Assembly (NCBI RefSeq): GCF_014203735.1
Contig: NZ_JACHJQ010000002.1
Coordinates: 558,001-622,000, forward strand
DNA: 64,000 nucleotides
Direction: 5' to 3'
Source: Actinophytocola algeriensis
GTDB lineage: Bacteria > Actinomycetota > Actinomycetes > Mycobacteriales > Pseudonocardiaceae
Shown: positions 50,011 to 58,641 of the stretch, one piece after another
Layout of the letters: each line of letters begins with the position of its first letter
How positions within the stretch are numbered: position 1 is the first letter of the stretch
The notes under the pieces: generated by a model
Database searches by the model: none
What the model was told of the DNA's origin: nothing
What the model saw: only the letters and a program-made list of their open reading frames with translations
Position numbers and translations under genes: made by a program

Positions 50011-50142
50011 GTCGGTGGATCCAGGTTTCTGCTGGCAAGGCGCCGGTTCGTCCTCGTACTGGATCGTACTTGGGCGGACCGGCAACGCCGCCAGCAGGAA
50101 GCTGGGCCGCCGAATCAGTTGCCTGATTTCCGGCGCGGGACA
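49983..50142. mobile_element. 160-bp MITE-like element with CTAG target duplication
   Basis: The ends are perfect 17-bp inverted repeats, TGTCCCGCGCCGGAAAT (49983-49999) and its complement (50126-50142). Similarity between halves continues inward almost to the middle (for example ACTGA/TCGG and CTGCTGGC blocks match), so the whole element folds as one imperfect hairpin. It is flanked on both sides by CTAG (49979-49982 and 50143-50146). No coding capacity of its own. YTAR-type 4-bp target sites are known for IS701 and for some IS5-group elements, so a transposase of that kind is a candidate driver. It supplies the stop region of the kinase, and the CTAG supplies the stop codon of the gene at 50143. 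Confidence 0.85.
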
Positions 50143-50427
50143 CTAGCTCTTCCCCATAGACCGGCGGATCTCCGCGAGCTTGTCGAGGCCCGCCTTCTTC
50201 CGAGCCTCGAACTGGTCCTCGACGGCCTTGCCCTCGGGTGTGGCGTCGGCCAGCTCGGCGGCCCCGATCCCGGTGCCGACCCGGTTCTCGATCCGGTCCC
50301 GCACGTAGTCGAAGTTCGGCACCCCGGCCTCGGTGTAGTCGCCCGGAGGCACCACCGGCGGTGGCGAGTCCAGCTCCTTGCTGTCCTCGACGATCTCCGC
50401 GTCGATCGGTTCCTTGTCCGCACTCAT
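50143..50427 (-). CDS. Small acidic protein of unknown function
   Basis: 94 residues: an acidic Pro-rich N-terminus (ELDSPPPVVPPGDYTEAGVP) and a helical C-terminus (EDQFEARKKAGLDKLAEIRR). The ATG has GGAGTAGG upstream. The TAG stop lies in the CTAG target duplication of the adjacent MITE, so the native C-terminus may have been longer. Not recognised as any characterised family. No membrane segment. Confidence 0.6.
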   Translation of the reverse strand: MSADKEPIDAEIVEDSKELDSPPPVVPPGDYTEAGVPNFDYVRDRIENRVGTGIGAAELADATPEGKAVEDQFEARKKAGLDKLAEIRRSMGKS

Positions 50428-50507
50428 TCGCCTACTCCGTTCGCCGTAACGGTTCCGAGCCTACCCGCGAATCCCCCAACACGGTCCGTGTCGACAGGGG
50501 GCGCTGG

Positions 50508-51248
50508 ATGAGGCGAGCACTACTGGTAGTAGCGGCAGCGCTGGCCTGCACGGCGGCAACCGCTCCGGCCACCTTCACCATCGACGACACGTCCCCGGTC
50601 CTCACCGGGGACCGCACGGTGTCCCTGAGCCTGACGAACCTCACCAGCGGCAGACTGCCGCTGACGATCACCCCGGAGGGCTGCGCCACCGCGAGCCCGG
50701 AATCGCTGCCCACGGCAACGTCCGCCACGGTGACGGTGACGGTGCCCGAACGCTGCGACACGACGTTCACCCTCAGCGCCGACGGGACCTCGGTCGACGT
50801 CACTCCGGAACCAGCCGAGGCGGAACTCACCCAGTGGTGGTTCCTGTTCGTGTTCGTGGTCGCGCTCGCCGTGTTCCTCGTCATCGCGTGGCGATGGCAC
50901 CGGCGGCTCGAGGAGGCAGGGAAGACGGAGCTGTTCGTGGAGTCCTCCTGGTCCTTCAAGGAGAGCTGGGCGGGCAACGTGACCGTGCTCGGCGGGCTGC
51001 TCACCGGTGTCTTCGGCACGTCGGAGGTGGTCAAGGCGCTGCTCGGCAGTGACGCCGACAGCGCCATCGCCCTGGCCACGGTCGGTTCGGCCATCGCGGT
51101 GGCACTGATCGGCGCGGGTCCGGTCATCCTCTCGGCGACCAAGGTGAGAACGTCGGACCGGTACTCCGTGCGGGGCATGCTCACCGCCGCCGCGGTCACG
51201 ATCGCCGGTGGCATCGGCGAACTGGTCGTCGTGACGATCACGGCGTGA
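50508..51248 (+). CDS. Membrane protein with secreted N-terminal domain
   Basis: 246 residues. Signal peptide (RRALLVVAAALACTAATAPA), ~100-residue extracytoplasmic beta-type domain with two cysteines (EGCATAS, ERCDTTF), a TM helix (WWFLFVFVVALAVFLVIAW), a cytoplasmic loop (RRLEEAGKTELFVESSWSFK), then two more helices. GGGGG lies before the ATG. Function unknown. The following small membrane gene may be co-transcribed. Confidence 0.65.
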   Translation: MRRALLVVAAALACTAATAPATFTIDDTSPVLTGDRTVSLSLTNLTSGRLPLTITPEGCATASPESLPTATSATVTVTVPERCDTTFTLSADGTSVDVTPEPAEAELTQWWFLFVFVVALAVFLVIAWRWHRRLEEAGKTELFVESSWSFKESWAGNVTVLGGLLTGVFGTSEVVKALLGSDADSAIALATVGSAIAVALIGAGPVILSATKVRTSDRYSVRGMLTAAAVTIAGGIGELVVVTITA

Positions 51249-51251
51249 CGG

Positions 51252-51455
51252 TTGGATCTCGGGATCGTCTGGCAGGTCCTCGTCGGGATCGCGGGCGCGG
51301 TCGGCGTTGCCTTGCTGTGCGTCTACTTCGTCCGTTCGGTTCGCGCGATGGCGGACCACCACACGACGGCGCCTGATGCCGGCGATCGGCTCATGGTCAT
51401 GGGCGGGGACATCAGGGTCGCGACGACGGGCGTCCGGCGGTCGGCTTCGCTGTAG
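51252..51455 (+). CDS. Short membrane protein (weak call)
   Basis: 67 residues with one hydrophobic helix (IVWQVLVGIAGAVGVALLCV) and a polar tail. The TTG start four bases after the previous stop has no clear Shine-Dalgarno, so coupling would be needed. May be a real small gene or the start of a broken one, because membrane-like coding continues in other frames up to 51651. Confidence 0.4.
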   Translation: MDLGIVWQVLVGIAGAVGVALLCVYFVRSVRAMADHHTTAPDAGDRLMVMGGDIRVATTGVRRSASL

Positions 51456-51651
51456 GGGGCAGACCGGGCGAGCGAAGCGACGGCCCCATCCCGAACCTGC
51501 TCGCGGGCTGGACCGGGTTCGTGCTCGCCGCGCTCGTCCTGTGGTGCTGCCTGCCCACCCGGTCGCCGCGTTCGCGTCGGTCAGCGCGGGCGTGCTGCTG
51601 ATCGGCCTCTTCCACGCCGGGCCCGGAGCGTTCGGCCGCCGCACCGCCTAG
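51456..51651 (+). pseudogene. Possible frameshifted remnant of a membrane protein
   Basis: One frame codes PNLLAGWTGFVLAALVLWCC and is then lost; a second frame continues FASVSAGVLLIGLFHAGPGA and ends at TAG 51649-51651. Both look like membrane helices, as if one short protein was broken by a frameshift near 51545. There is no convincing start codon for either piece. Alternatively chance in GC-rich DNA. Confidence 0.3.
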
Positions 51652-54197
51652 TTGTGCACCGTCATGGGGGCTGGGGCCAGGACCAGCACGTCGCCGGTGG
51701 TGCCGTCCACTCGGACCAGCGTCCCGGGAGCCAGCCTGGCGGACGCGTCCCGCGCACCCGTCACGCACGGGATGCCCAGCTCCCGCGCCACCACCGCGGC
51801 GCGGGACAGCGGCCCGCCGAGGTCGGTCACGATGGCGGCCGCCGGGCCGAACAGGGCGGCGCGGCCGGCGTCGGCCACCCGTACCACCGCGACCTCACCC
51901 GCCTCGACGTCCGCCTTGTCGTCGGTGAGCACGCGGACCAGGCCTTCGACAACCCCAGGCGACACGCCGACACCGTGCAGCTGCTTGCCTTCCGGCACGG
52001 GATCGACCGCCGCTTCCGGGCGCCACGAGCCGCTGACCACGGCAGGCACCCGGACCCGGCGCAGCCGTTCGCGGTCGGCGCGGCGGCGTTCGATCCTGCG
52101 CAGGGCGTCGGCAGGCGGGTTGAGCAGTTCGTCCAGGGTCAGGTAGAACGCGTCGTCGACGTCCACCAGGCGACCGGCGTGGACCTGCCTGCCGCCCCAC
52201 TCGCGCACGATGCCGCGCAGTTCGTTCGTGTAGCGGACGGTGGCGTCCACGGCCGTGTCCCGCTGCCTGCGGCCCGCGATCGCCAGTTTCTCCAGCAGGG
52301 TGCGCTTCGCGCGCACCGGTGTGTCCGGTGTGGACTCCGGCTGGTCCTCTTCGGACTTCTCGGTCTCGGGGTCGGCCGCCGCGTCGCCGGTCTCGGGCTC
52401 GACCAGGTCCGGCGAAGGAGACGGCGACGGTGTTGGCGGGGTCGGTGCCGGTGGTGGTGTCGGCGCGGGCCTGCGGGACGCGCTCAGCGCCGCCGCGAAC
52501 ACCAGCTCCGGGCGCTGCCCGAACGGTGTCCCCGCCAGCTCCGTCTCACACGGCCCACGGTGCCCGATGCGCGCCACCAGCTCGTCGAACGCGGCCCCGA
52601 ACTCCGGCGACTTCTGCCGCACCGCCTCGAGGTCACCCCATTCGGCGAGCGCGCGGAGGTCGTCGTCGGCGCGCAGCAGGTCCGCCAGTCCGACGATCGC
52701 CGGGTACACCGGCTCGTGCTCGACGTCCACGCCGCGGCCGAGCGCGGCGATGTCGGCCTTGGCCCGCTTCCGCAGCGGCGCGCCGGCGAAGTACGCGACG
52801 AACTGCCCGAGCTGCGTGAGCGTCCAGCCCTCGGCCAGCCGGTCCCGCAGCAACAACGCCCGCACGACCAGCGCACCGTCCGACAGCGCGGCGACGTCGG
52901 CCACCTGTTCCTTCGCGGCCGCGGCCGCGTAGTCCCGCACGAAGGTCCGGTAGCGCCGCGCCATGCCCGCGAACCGCACCCACGCCGCCGCCCGCGCCAC
53001 GATCCCGCGCCGCGCGGGCCGTTCGAGCGGGAACAGGTCGGCGTCGGCGCGTGGGCCGATCAGCTGGTCGGTGACCGTGCGCTCCGTCCACCCGGGCGGC
53101 GGGGCCGCCGCGAGCGCGGACACCCCGGTGTACAGGTGGTGGCCGAACACCGCGTGCCCCCGGCCCGTCCACTCGTCCGCGACGGACGTGGGCAGGCCCA
53201 GCACGCGACCGAGGGTCCGGCCCGCGGTGCGCAGGCCCGCGGTGTGCACGTCGATCGACAGCGGTGTGAGCGGGCCGGGGAACAGCTCCGCGGTCTGCTG
53301 CGCGGCGAACACCGGGTAGCGCGGGTCGATCCGGTCGTCCATCTCGACCGCCATGCTGGGCAGTGCGACGGACGTGAGCGTGGTGCCGTCCGCCGGCTGG
53401 CGGCGGCGCGGCGGCACGTGCGCGGGGATCGGCAGCCGGGCGGCGTCGGGCTCGGCGCCGTCCTTCGTGAGCTTGCGGCCGCGGGCGCCGCGCGCCAGAT
53501 CGGCGACCACCTCGGCGGACGTCCAGCCGCACTCGAAACCCCAGTCCCGCGCGCTGCCCTTGCGGTCCGATGTGGACATCGCGGGCCAGGCCGGGATGCC
53601 GCGGGCCGACACGCCTTTCAGCGAGTCGCGGGCGGCGCCGGCGAGCAGCACGTCCGGTGCGGAGAGCGTCACGACACCCACGCGGTCGGACGTGATGGCG
53701 TGCACCAGGAAGCGCACCAGGTCGTCGTGGTGCAGCAGCCGCCACTGCGTGTCCCTCGGCACGGTCAGCAGCGTCGCCACGGTGCGGCAGGCGTGCCAGT
53801 CGAGGAGCCGCCCGCCGAGCGGCGCCGCGCGGACCACGACGTGCCGGGTCCCGCTGTCCCGCACCACCTTGTCCGCGTCGGCCGCGTCCGGACCGTGCGC
53901 GATGGGCACCACGAACCGGATGCCGTGCCGCGCGGCGGCGGTCGCGAGCCTGCGCAGCGCCGGGATGCCACCCGACTCGGGCACCTCCCGCTCGACCGGC
54001 GACATGTGCACCACCACGTCGGTACCGGCCACCAGCGACTCGGCGGTCGCCGCGTCACCCGCGGTGAACGCCACGTCGGGCGGCAGGTCGCGGTGCGCCT
54101 CCGCCCCGACGCCGAGCACGTCGTGCCCCGCGCCGAGGACAGCTCTCGCGAACGCACGACCGAGGTCCGACGTGACTCCGCTGATCAGAACGCGCAT
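51648..54197 (-). CDS. SDR/NAD-epimerase-PEP-utilising-domain fusion (Rv2047c-like)
   Basis: 849 residues. N-terminal Rossmann domain (MRVLISGVTSDLGRAFARAV, about 1-220) of the NmrA/epimerase kind; a middle ~400 residues without clear family but with helical repeats; a Pro-rich linker (PAPTPPPAPTPPTPSPSPSP); and a C-terminal PEP-utilising mobile domain. That swivelling domain normally has GGxxSHAAxVAR with a phospho-histidine; here it reads TDLGGPLSRAAVVARELGIP, with Arg at the His position (about residue 795). So phosphotransfer is probably lost. The ATG at 54197 has GAAGGGG upstream. Its layout resembles Mycobacterium tuberculosis Rv2047c, also of unknown function. Confidence 0.75.
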   Translation of the reverse strand: MRVLISGVTSDLGRAFARAVLGAGHDVLGVGAEAHRDLPPDVAFTAGDAATAESLVAGTDVVVHMSPVEREVPESGGIPALRRLATAAARHGIRFVVPIAHGPDAADADKVVRDSGTRHVVVRAAPLGGRLLDWHACRTVATLLTVPRDTQWRLLHHDDLVRFLVHAITSDRVGVVTLSAPDVLLAGAARDSLKGVSARGIPAWPAMSTSDRKGSARDWGFECGWTSAEVVADLARGARGRKLTKDGAEPDAARLPIPAHVPPRRRQPADGTTLTSVALPSMAVEMDDRIDPRYPVFAAQQTAELFPGPLTPLSIDVHTAGLRTAGRTLGRVLGLPTSVADEWTGRGHAVFGHHLYTGVSALAAAPPPGWTERTVTDQLIGPRADADLFPLERPARRGIVARAAAWVRFAGMARRYRTFVRDYAAAAAKEQVADVAALSDGALVVRALLLRDRLAEGWTLTQLGQFVAYFAGAPLRKRAKADIAALGRGVDVEHEPVYPAIVGLADLLRADDDLRALAEWGDLEAVRQKSPEFGAAFDELVARIGHRGPCETELAGTPFGQRPELVFAAALSASRRPAPTPPPAPTPPTPSPSPSPDLVEPETGDAAADPETEKSEEDQPESTPDTPVRAKRTLLEKLAIAGRRQRDTAVDATVRYTNELRGIVREWGGRQVHAGRLVDVDDAFYLTLDELLNPPADALRRIERRRADRERLRRVRVPAVVSGSWRPEAAVDPVPEGKQLHGVGVSPGVVEGLVRVLTDDKADVEAGEVAVVRVADAGRAALFGPAAAIVTDLGGPLSRAAVVARELGIPCVTGARDASARLAPGTLVRVDGTTGDVLVLAPAPMTVHN

Positions 54198-54292
54198 CGT
54201 GGCCCCTTCCCCGCGCCGTGCCCCGGGCACCCACCTGGGCGGGGACGGTACACGCGCAGTGACGGAGCCTCACATCGACCTCACCTCCGAAC

Positions 54293-54397
54293 GTTCGCGG
54301 GCCGCCGGTGTCTGGACTGAGCGAGCAGCGGAGGGAACTCGGCCACGAGTGAGTGAGCAGCGCAGGGAGGGAAGACACCGGGTCGAGGCCCGCGAAC
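54293..54397. repeat. Long-range inverted repeat with internal direct repeats
   Basis: GTTCGCGGGCC (54293-54303) pairs with GGCCCGCGAAC (54387-54397), and CCGGTGTC (54305-54312) with GACACCGG (54374-54381). The loop holds two copies of a GAGyGAGCAGCGsAGGGA motif. Could be the terminator of the PhoX-like gene region or a dispersed repeat; similar GAGCGAAGG-type strings occur near 10720 and 20015. Confidence 0.5.
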
Positions 54398-54414
54398 AGC
54401 CGAGCGGAGGGAGG

Positions 54415-55560
54415 CTATCGAAACACTCCTGTGACCTCGTAGGTGATTCCGCCGGACGACGAACCGCTCGTGCCGCGCTGTGACGAGAAGTAGAGGCGGT
54501 CCCCCGCCGGAGTGAAAGCGGGCCCGGTGATCTCTGATCCGCTCTGCCCGGAGATCCGCAGGAACGGCGCCACGATGTCGTCCGGTGTGATGATGCAGAT
54601 CTCCATGTTGGCGCCGTCCTCGGCGATGAACAGGTCGCCCGACGCGGTGCCGGTGACGTTGTCGACGCCGGTCAGCGGGGCGGTGCCGTTGGTGACGAGC
54701 GAGTCGTCGTAGGCCAGCTCGTAGGTGCTGTTCGCGAGGTTGACCTGCCAGACGCGGTTGTCGCCCTTCGTGGTGAACCAGGCGGTGTCGTTGGCGTAGT
54801 GGAGGCCTTCGCCGCCGTTGAACCGCTTCGCGCCGGACACCTGGCCGCGGGTGGCGGTCGGCGAACCGTCGGGGTCGGGCACGGTCGCCCAGGTGAAGCT
54901 GCCGGACGTGGCGGATCCGGCGACGAGCACCTGCAGCGTGCCCGCCGACAGGTCGCCCCACGTGGTGGGGAGGAACCGGTAGAAGCAGCCGTTGGAGACG
55001 TCCTCGGTCATGTAGATCGCGCGGCGCACCGGGTCGGCGGCGGCCGCCTCGTGGATGAACCGGCCCATCGCGGGCCGCTGTGTGGACGGGCCGCCCCACG
55101 GGTCGGTCTCGTAGACGAAGCCGCGGTCCACCTCCTCGCAGGAAAGCCAGGTGTGCCACGGCGTCGCGCCACCCGCACAGTTCTGGCGGGTGCCGGACAG
55201 GACGCGGTAGGCGTCGGTGACGGTGCCGTTCGCGTCGAACCGCAGCGCACTCGCGCCGCCGCTCGGGTTGACCTCGGAGTTGGAGACGTAGATCCAGCCG
55301 GTCCCGTCGGCGAACACCGCACCGCCGTCCGGCGCCGGGTGCCACGTGTATCCGGCGACCTGCTGCCCGGATCGCGCCACGACCCGGCTGGTGAACCCGC
55401 TCGGCAGCCGGATGCCGTTGGCGTCGGCGGCCTGCAGTGGCCCGTACGGGCTCGGGCCGTTCTGTGCGGGGGCCGCCATGGCGGACGGGGTGAGGGTGTT
55501 GCCGAACGCGGTGACGCCCGCGCCGATGACGGCGGCGCGCAGGAAGTTCCGTCGTTTCAC
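54415..55560 (-). CDS. Secreted PhoX-like (DUF839) protein
   Basis: 381 residues with a Tat signal (MKRRNFLRAAVIGAGV). The mature protein is a beta-propeller: LPSGFTSRVVARSGQQVAGY, WHPAPDGGAVFADGTGWIYV, WHTWLSCEEVDRGFVYETDP, GGEGLHYANDTAWFTTKGDN, FIAEDGANMEICIITPDD. This matches actinomycete DUF839/PhoX-like phosphatases, which need calcium and iron cofactors; the acidic ligand positions (CEE, AEDGANME) are present. Length is shorter than PhoX proper, so phosphatase activity is likely but not sure. The GTG start has GGAGG five bases upstream. Confidence 0.75.
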   Translation of the reverse strand: MKRRNFLRAAVIGAGVTAFGNTLTPSAMAAPAQNGPSPYGPLQAADANGIRLPSGFTSRVVARSGQQVAGYTWHPAPDGGAVFADGTGWIYVSNSEVNPSGGASALRFDANGTVTDAYRVLSGTRQNCAGGATPWHTWLSCEEVDRGFVYETDPWGGPSTQRPAMGRFIHEAAAADPVRRAIYMTEDVSNGCFYRFLPTTWGDLSAGTLQVLVAGSATSGSFTWATVPDPDGSPTATRGQVSGAKRFNGGEGLHYANDTAWFTTKGDNRVWQVNLANSTYELAYDDSLVTNGTAPLTGVDNVTGTASGDLFIAEDGANMEICIITPDDIVAPFLRISGQSGSEITGPAFTPAGDRLYFSSQRGTSGSSSGGITYEVTGVFR

Positions 55561-55691
55561 CGATGCCTCCGGGGAGTGGTGTCCCGCTTACGCGGGGTCA
55601 CGACCCAGCCTAAGCGGCCGGCCCTTCCCGGAGAAGTGAACTTCGGGCCTACAGGAATCAACCAGGTGCCGGAACCGGAGACGACGTCGTG

Positions 55692-57944
55692 CTAGTCGGC
55701 TAAGTGTCCGCTGTGGACCGTCGTCGGGCCGAAGTCGTCGGTGGCCGGGTCGTGCAGGTAGACCCGGGCGTCGGCCACGTCGAAGTACATGCCGAGCAGC
55801 CGGAGCCTGCCCTGCGCCACCGCTGTCGCCACCGCGGGGCTCGCGCGCAGCTGGTCGAGCTGGGCGAGCACGTTGTGCAGTGCCAGCCGGTCCCACGCTG
55901 CGGCGGGCACGTGCCCCTCGATGGTGGGCGGCGGCTGGGTGCGGTACCGCTCGAGGCTCGGGCCCGCGTGCCGCAGCCACGACGTGAGCGCGGGTGCGCC
56001 CGCGGGTGGTCCGCTCACCAGTGCCTTCATCGCCCCGCACGACGAGTGCCCGCACACGGCGATCTCCCGCACGCCGAGTGTGCCGACGGCGAACTCGACG
56101 GCGGCGGCGACGGAGCTGTCCGTGCCGACGAGGTTGCCGATGTTCCGCACGGTGAACAGGTCCCCCGGCCCGCTCGAGGTGATCACGTTCGGCACGATCC
56201 GCGCGTCGCCGCAGGTGAGGAACATGGACGACGGGGAGTGCACGTCGGCGAGCCGCCGCAGCGTGGGCTCCATCAGGCGCGCGACGTTCCGCTCGTACTC
56301 GGCGGTGCCGCGCAGCACCGACGGCGGCTCGGTCCGCTGCGCGGGCACCACGGGCCCGACGGCGGCTCGCTGCCATTCCGACCACGGCGCGAACCACCTC
56401 GGCGTGGTCCGGCGCGCGGCGGCCTTGTGCACGGTCGGGTTGCCCGCCTTGCCGCGGGCGAACCAGGGGTGGCCCAGCTCTTGGACGATCACCGTGCCGC
56501 CGCCGCGTTCGTGTGCCTGCTGCCAGCTGGACAACGTCTCGAACGCGGCGTGGTCGAGGTAGTCGACGACCAGTTCGAGTGTCACCGTGCTGCCCGCGGG
56601 GATCGCGCCGAGCACCGACGACAGGCGCGGGATCGACAGCGCGGCGAGTGCGCCCTCGACGACGATCCGCCAGCCGTCGCCGTCGGGTTCGGCCCGGATC
56701 CCCGACCACAGCAGGCGCCGCAACGTCAGCACCGCGGCGACACCCATGCCGAGCAGCACCCCGTACATGAGGTCGATGGCGATGACGCCGAGCAGCGTCG
56801 CGAGGTAGACGAGCAGGTCGCCGTGCCTGCGCACCTCCTTGATGCGGCCGAGGTCGACGAGCTTCGCGCCGATGTAGACCAGCAGCCCGGCGAGCACGGC
56901 GAACGGGATCTCGCGCAGCAGCCCGGCGAGGAACACCACGAACAGGAAGACCCACAGGCCGTGCAGGACGGCGGCCGCGCGGGTGCGGGCGCCGGACGCG
57001 ACGTTGGTGGAGCTGCGGACGATCACGCCGGTGACGGGCAGCCCGCCGAGCGCGCCGGAGGCGATGTTCGCGGCGCCCTGGCCGACGAGCTCGCGGTCGA
57101 GGTTGGCGCGCGGTCCGGTGTGGAGCTTGCCGACGGCGACGGCCGACAGGAGGCTCTCGACGCTGGCGACGAGCGCGATCGTGACGACGGCGAGGACGAA
57201 CGCGGTCCAGTCGCCGTCGGGGAAGGCGGGTGCCAGTTCGAGGTGCAGCAGGTTGTCCGGCACGTCGACGCGGTCGAGCGACAGCCCGGTGACGACGGTC
57301 AGCGCGGTCGTGCACAGGACGGCGGCGAGTGGTCCCGGGATGGCACGCACCCTGGCGGGCAGGCGGCCCCACAGGAGGAGGATCGCGAGCGTCAGCAGCC
57401 CGGTCGCGGTGGCAGGCACATCGGCGCTGACGAGCTGGGCGGGCAGCTCGAGGAGGTTGTCCAGGGGCGCGGTCTGGGTGTCGCCGCCGAGGATGACGTG
57501 CACCTGGGCGAGGACGATCGTGACCCCGATGCCGGCGAGCATCCCGTGGACGATCGCGGGCGAGATCGCGAGCGCGCCCCGCGCGACCCGGCTGGCACCG
57601 AGGATGAGCTGGACGACCCCGGCGAGCACGGTGATGGCGCAGGTGGTGGCCCAGCCGAACCGCTCGATGGTCTCGGCGACGATGACGGTGAGCCCGGCGG
57701 CGGGCCCGCTGACCTGAAGTGGCGCCCCACCGAGCAGCCCGGCGACCACACCACCCACGACGGCGGCGACAAGCCCGGCGACGATCGGCGCCCCGGACGC
57801 GAACGCGATACCGAGCGAAAGCGGGACGGCGACGAGGAAAACGACGAGAGAGGCAGGGAGGTCGTGCTTGAGATTCGTTGTGGCACAGGACAAGAGCCGC
57901 TTTCTGGCGGGCGGCGGCAGGTCCTGGCCGGAGGGCTCGATCAT
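55692..57944 (-). CDS. SulP anion transporter fused to a beta-carbonic anhydrase
   Basis: 750 residues. N-terminal SulP transporter with about 12 helices (HDLPASLVVFLVAVPLSLGI, GLLGGAPLQVSGPAAGLTVI, SVESLLSAVAVGKLHTGPRA), a STAS domain at about 440-520, then a beta-carbonic anhydrase (about 530-740). Zinc-ligand motifs are intact: CGDAR (about 577-581) and HSSCGAM (about 633). The enzyme would interconvert CO2 and bicarbonate at the transporter mouth, so bicarbonate is the likely cargo, perhaps with sodium or protons. CGGAG lies before the ATG at 57944. Such fusions are known in several actinobacteria. Confidence 0.88.
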   Translation of the reverse strand: MIEPSGQDLPPPARKRLLSCATTNLKHDLPASLVVFLVAVPLSLGIAFASGAPIVAGLVAAVVGGVVAGLLGGAPLQVSGPAAGLTVIVAETIERFGWATTCAITVLAGVVQLILGASRVARGALAISPAIVHGMLAGIGVTIVLAQVHVILGGDTQTAPLDNLLELPAQLVSADVPATATGLLTLAILLLWGRLPARVRAIPGPLAAVLCTTALTVVTGLSLDRVDVPDNLLHLELAPAFPDGDWTAFVLAVVTIALVASVESLLSAVAVGKLHTGPRANLDRELVGQGAANIASGALGGLPVTGVIVRSSTNVASGARTRAAAVLHGLWVFLFVVFLAGLLREIPFAVLAGLLVYIGAKLVDLGRIKEVRRHGDLLVYLATLLGVIAIDLMYGVLLGMGVAAVLTLRRLLWSGIRAEPDGDGWRIVVEGALAALSIPRLSSVLGAIPAGSTVTLELVVDYLDHAAFETLSSWQQAHERGGGTVIVQELGHPWFARGKAGNPTVHKAAARRTTPRWFAPWSEWQRAAVGPVVPAQRTEPPSVLRGTAEYERNVARLMEPTLRRLADVHSPSSMFLTCGDARIVPNVITSSGPGDLFTVRNIGNLVGTDSSVAAAVEFAVGTLGVREIAVCGHSSCGAMKALVSGPPAGAPALTSWLRHAGPSLERYRTQPPPTIEGHVPAAAWDRLALHNVLAQLDQLRASPAVATAVAQGRLRLLGMYFDVADARVYLHDPATDDFGPTTVHSGHLAD

Positions 57945-58149
57945 TCGCGACTCCGTGATCTTCGAGATACGCGGGGAGGAATTCGGTCGAGGCCCGACTG
58001 GCCTGATGCCAACAGGAAACCCGAAGATCAGGTGTGTTGTCCGCTACACGAAATATGTCCAGATTCGCATCAGTGGCGGCTGACCTGTGCATTGCCGTCG
58101 GCTGTCACCAATGTGTGTGAACCGAAGTCCACCCGTTCCAGCGACCGAG

Positions 58150-58569
58150 TCACGAACCGTCGAGGTCCTCGACCACCGTCGCGTTGCCGGGATCGGCCGG
58201 GTCGTAGGCGATGGTCGCGACGGTGCCGACGGGAAGGTGCGTGAAGGCCCTCGCTTCGACGCGGATGGTGCGACCGCCGCCGGTGTGGGCCTCGAAGGTG
58301 TGCGCCTGGACGGTCCGGTTGCGGATCCGGGTGGCGGTGGCCCGCGAGGACACCAGCCGGGCGGCCACCCGCGCCCCGCCGGAAAGGAGCGCGTCCCGAC
58401 GAGCATCAGCCCGCTGCCACCGAATCAGGACGACGAAGAAGAGCGCGAGCGCGATGAGAGCGATGACGAGCCCCGGCACCAGGACGACGCGCACCACGAG
58501 CGCCAGCACCAGGAACAACGCGACCTGGGACCCGAGCACCACGAGCACGATCCGCCGACTGGCCAGCAT
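58150..58569 (-). CDS. Small membrane protein with C-terminal soluble domain
   Basis: 139 residues: two hydrophobic helices (ILVVLGSQVALFLVLALVV-like at 7-27 and VLVPGLVIALIALALFFVVL), a short basic loop, then a ~75-residue domain (ARLVSSRATATRIRNRTVQA, HTGGGRTIRVEARAFTHLPV) resembling DUF3592-type membrane proteins. No Shine-Dalgarno is clear; the start is the ATG at 58569. It lies directly downstream of the three-copy repeat, which may carry its promoter. Confidence 0.6.
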   Translation of the reverse strand: MLASRRIVLVVLGSQVALFLVLALVVRVVLVPGLVIALIALALFFVVLIRWQRADARRDALLSGGARVAARLVSSRATATRIRNRTVQAHTFEAHTGGGRTIRVEARAFTHLPVGTVATIAYDPADPGNATVVEDLDGS

Positions 58570-58641
58570 GGAGTCGACGGTGGCGGAGCAGCGCCCGCAC
58601 GGTCAACGCAATGCCCGAAAGTCCGCCCTGGCGGCCGCCGT

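Noticed and set aside
51654-54320. 888-codon plus-strand open frame antisense to the SDR/PEP fusion
   Set aside because: Composition is Arg/Gly/His-rich without family motifs; the minus strand has clear domains and a ribosome-binding site.
55704-58244. 846-codon plus-strand open frame antisense to the SulP/carbonic anhydrase gene
   Set aside because: Asp/Gly/Arg-rich shadow typical of high-GC DNA; the minus strand has intact zinc-ligand motifs.
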